From assembly GCA_965116465.1 (NCBI GenBank), contig OZ220687.1, forward strand, positions 434,001-498,000: 64,000 nucleotides of DNA, written 5' to 3'. Under the pieces are notes generated by a model, which saw nothing but the letters and a program-made list of their open reading frames with translations, made no database searches and was not told where the DNA came from. Source of the stretch: VXNF01 sp965116465 (GTDB lineage: Bacteria; Actinomycetota; Acidimicrobiia; Acidimicrobiales; CATQHL01). The position numbers were made by a program, and so were the translations under genes. Within the stretch, counting starts at the first letter, position 1; the number at the start of each line of letters is the position of its first letter. Positions 63,028 through 64,000 of this stretch are shown here, in pieces.

Positions 63028-64000
63028 TCACAGCCCGGTGAACTCGCGGAGCCAGTCGGTGAGAATCTCCAGGAATTCGGGGGCGAACTCGCGCTTCAGC
63101 CTGGCGTACTCGTTGACGCTGCCGGTGACGGCCTCCTGGAAGAGGTGATTCGCCGAGAAGACCGTGGCGATCGTGTAACCCGGGACGCTCGACTCGGCGA
63201 TGGCTTCCGACATGGCGGTCGAGTTGCCGGCCGCCGCAACCTGCGTGTCCAACTCGCCGAACAGCGCGAGGACCGGAACGTCGAGGGCGACGATCGGTGG
63301 CCTCGGGTCGTGCTCGACGAACGACGCGAACCAGGGGCTCCGCCAGCTTGCCAGTGTGTCGGCGACTATGGAGTCCACCATCGCGTCCTCATTGGGGATC
63401 GTGTCCCGCATCTCGTCGGAGAATGCCTCGAACTCCTGTCGAATCTGAGACCGGAGGCTTGCCTCAACCTCATCCCATCCCTGCCCGGTGGCGATGGCGC
63501 TGAACACCATCCGCTGGAGCACCAGGAACTCTTCGACCTCGGCGGATGTGGCACCGGACTCCTCGAGGAGAACGAGTTGCTGTTCCAGAATGACGTCCGC
63601 AAGAGGCAACACAGGGGCGGCCAGCAGCGCCACGAAGGCCACGCCGTCGCTGCGGTTGGCCACCACCGGTGCGACGATCCCGCCCTCACTGTGGCCGACC
63701 AGCCCGATGTTGCCGGCATCGATGTCGTCCCGGGAGCGCAGCACGTCGACCGCGGCCTCGACATCGCCGGCCCGGTCCTGCAGAGTCGCCTGCAGGCCAT
63801 CGCCACCCGAGCCGCCGACACCCCGGTCGTCGAACCGCAACGAGGCCACACCGGCCTCGGCCAGCTTGTTGGCGAGTACCGCGAACAGCCGGAACCCGGC
63901 AACCGCGGAGTCCCTGTCCTGATCACCGCTGCCGCTGATCAGGACGACCGCCGGGTGCGGCCCGTCGCCCTCGGGGAAGGTCACCTCGCCGGCCAGGGCG
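63028..64000 (-). CDS. Alpha/beta hydrolase, 5' end outside the window
   Basis: At least 324 residues, open through the window edge, so the N-terminus is missing. VVLISGSGDQDRDSA is the oxyanion region, VGHSEGGIVAPVV the nucleophile elbow (GxSxG), FGELDTQV the acid and FSANHLFQEA the histidine. SLRFDDRGVGGSG is typical of the bacterial BD-FAE/acyl-peptide-hydrolase-like esterases. Any signal peptide would be outside the window. Confidence 0.88.
   Translation of the reverse strand, partial: ALAGEVTFPEGDGPHPAVVLISGSGDQDRDSAVAGFRLFAVLANKLAEAGVASLRFDDRGVGGSGGDGLQATLQDRAGDVEAAVDVLRSRDDIDAGNIGLVGHSEGGIVAPVVANRSDGVAFVALLAAPVLPLADVILEQQLVLLEESGATSAEVEEFLVLQRMVFSAIATGQGWDEVEASLRSQIRQEFEAFSDEMRDTIPNEDAMVDSIVADTLASWRSPWFASFVEHDPRPPIVALDVPVLALFGELDTQVAAAGNSTAMSEAIAESSVPGYTIATVFSANHLFQEAVTGSVNEYARLKREFAPEFLEILTDWLREFTGL

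Overview
The window is high-GC DNA with mostly GC-rich third codon positions. It has many GTG/TTG starts, and several genes carry a TANNNT box 6-8 bases before the start codon with no ribosome binding site, which suggests leaderless transcripts. Together with an F420-type LLM oxidoreductase, a MurA with the mycobacterial-type Asp active site, a DUF222/HNH endonuclease and a class II GlpX bisphosphatase, this points to an actinobacterium, probably of the class Acidimicrobiia. The assignment is by gene content only.

Housekeeping left arm (1-24.5 kb): a 3'-truncated ligA with two helix-hairpin-helix domains; a five-gene peptide ABC transporter; the tRNA-thiolation pair mnmA and a cysteine desulfurase; a methyltransferase and SRPBCC protein; a rhomboid protease with a zinc ribbon; murA; an MFS transporter; a hydrolase/J-domain pair; glpX; a YbaY-like lipoprotein; an aminotransferase; and an LLM oxidoreductase.

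Redox segment (23.4-31.3 kb): two genes that normal gene calling would split at an in-frame TGA read better as selenoproteins. One is an AhpD-like peroxidase (25510-26058, Sec83) and the other a TlpA/thioredoxin-like protein (29243-30397, minus strand, Sec139). Each TGA sits at the redox cysteine and is followed at the right distance by a hairpin with a GGUCU loop, the same loop core as the E. coli fdhF SECIS. Two paralogous 25-residue membrane micropeptides (23416-23493 and 25367-25444) are divergent from the LLM gene and from the AhpD-like selenoprotein, with the same geometry. A protein tyrosine phosphatase/ADP-ribosylglycohydrolase pair and a Cu/Zn superoxide dismutase lie alongside.

Accessory island (31.3-56 kb): toxin-antitoxin modules (MazEF-like, VapBC, Phd/PIN, DUF5615), decayed endonuclease/exonuclease/phosphatase copies, a lone XRE regulator, a nuclease-like/winged-helix protein, a 1710-residue exonuclease-RecQ-UvrD fusion, and an IS21 element with four tandem 23-bp sites at each end. 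Next comes a lower-GC operon (44482-49262) of DNA methyltransferase, MORC/GHKL ATPase fused to a histidine kinase, receiver-only response regulator and PIN nuclease. It faces a convergent MmeI-like type IIL restriction-modification enzyme. The operon is the best candidate here for an undescribed defence system: a phosphorelay placed between a methylase and a toxin-type RNase.

Right arm (55-64 kb): a membrane protein, a DUF222/HNH endonuclease with a tandem 60-bp duplication, azlC/azlD amino-acid exporter genes, an ERG4/ERG24-family sterol reductase homologue, a sulfotransferase, a DUF1214 protein and an alpha/beta hydrolase cut by the window edge. Three gene junctions between 58.6 and 60.5 kb carry diverged local duplications of 25-40 bp.
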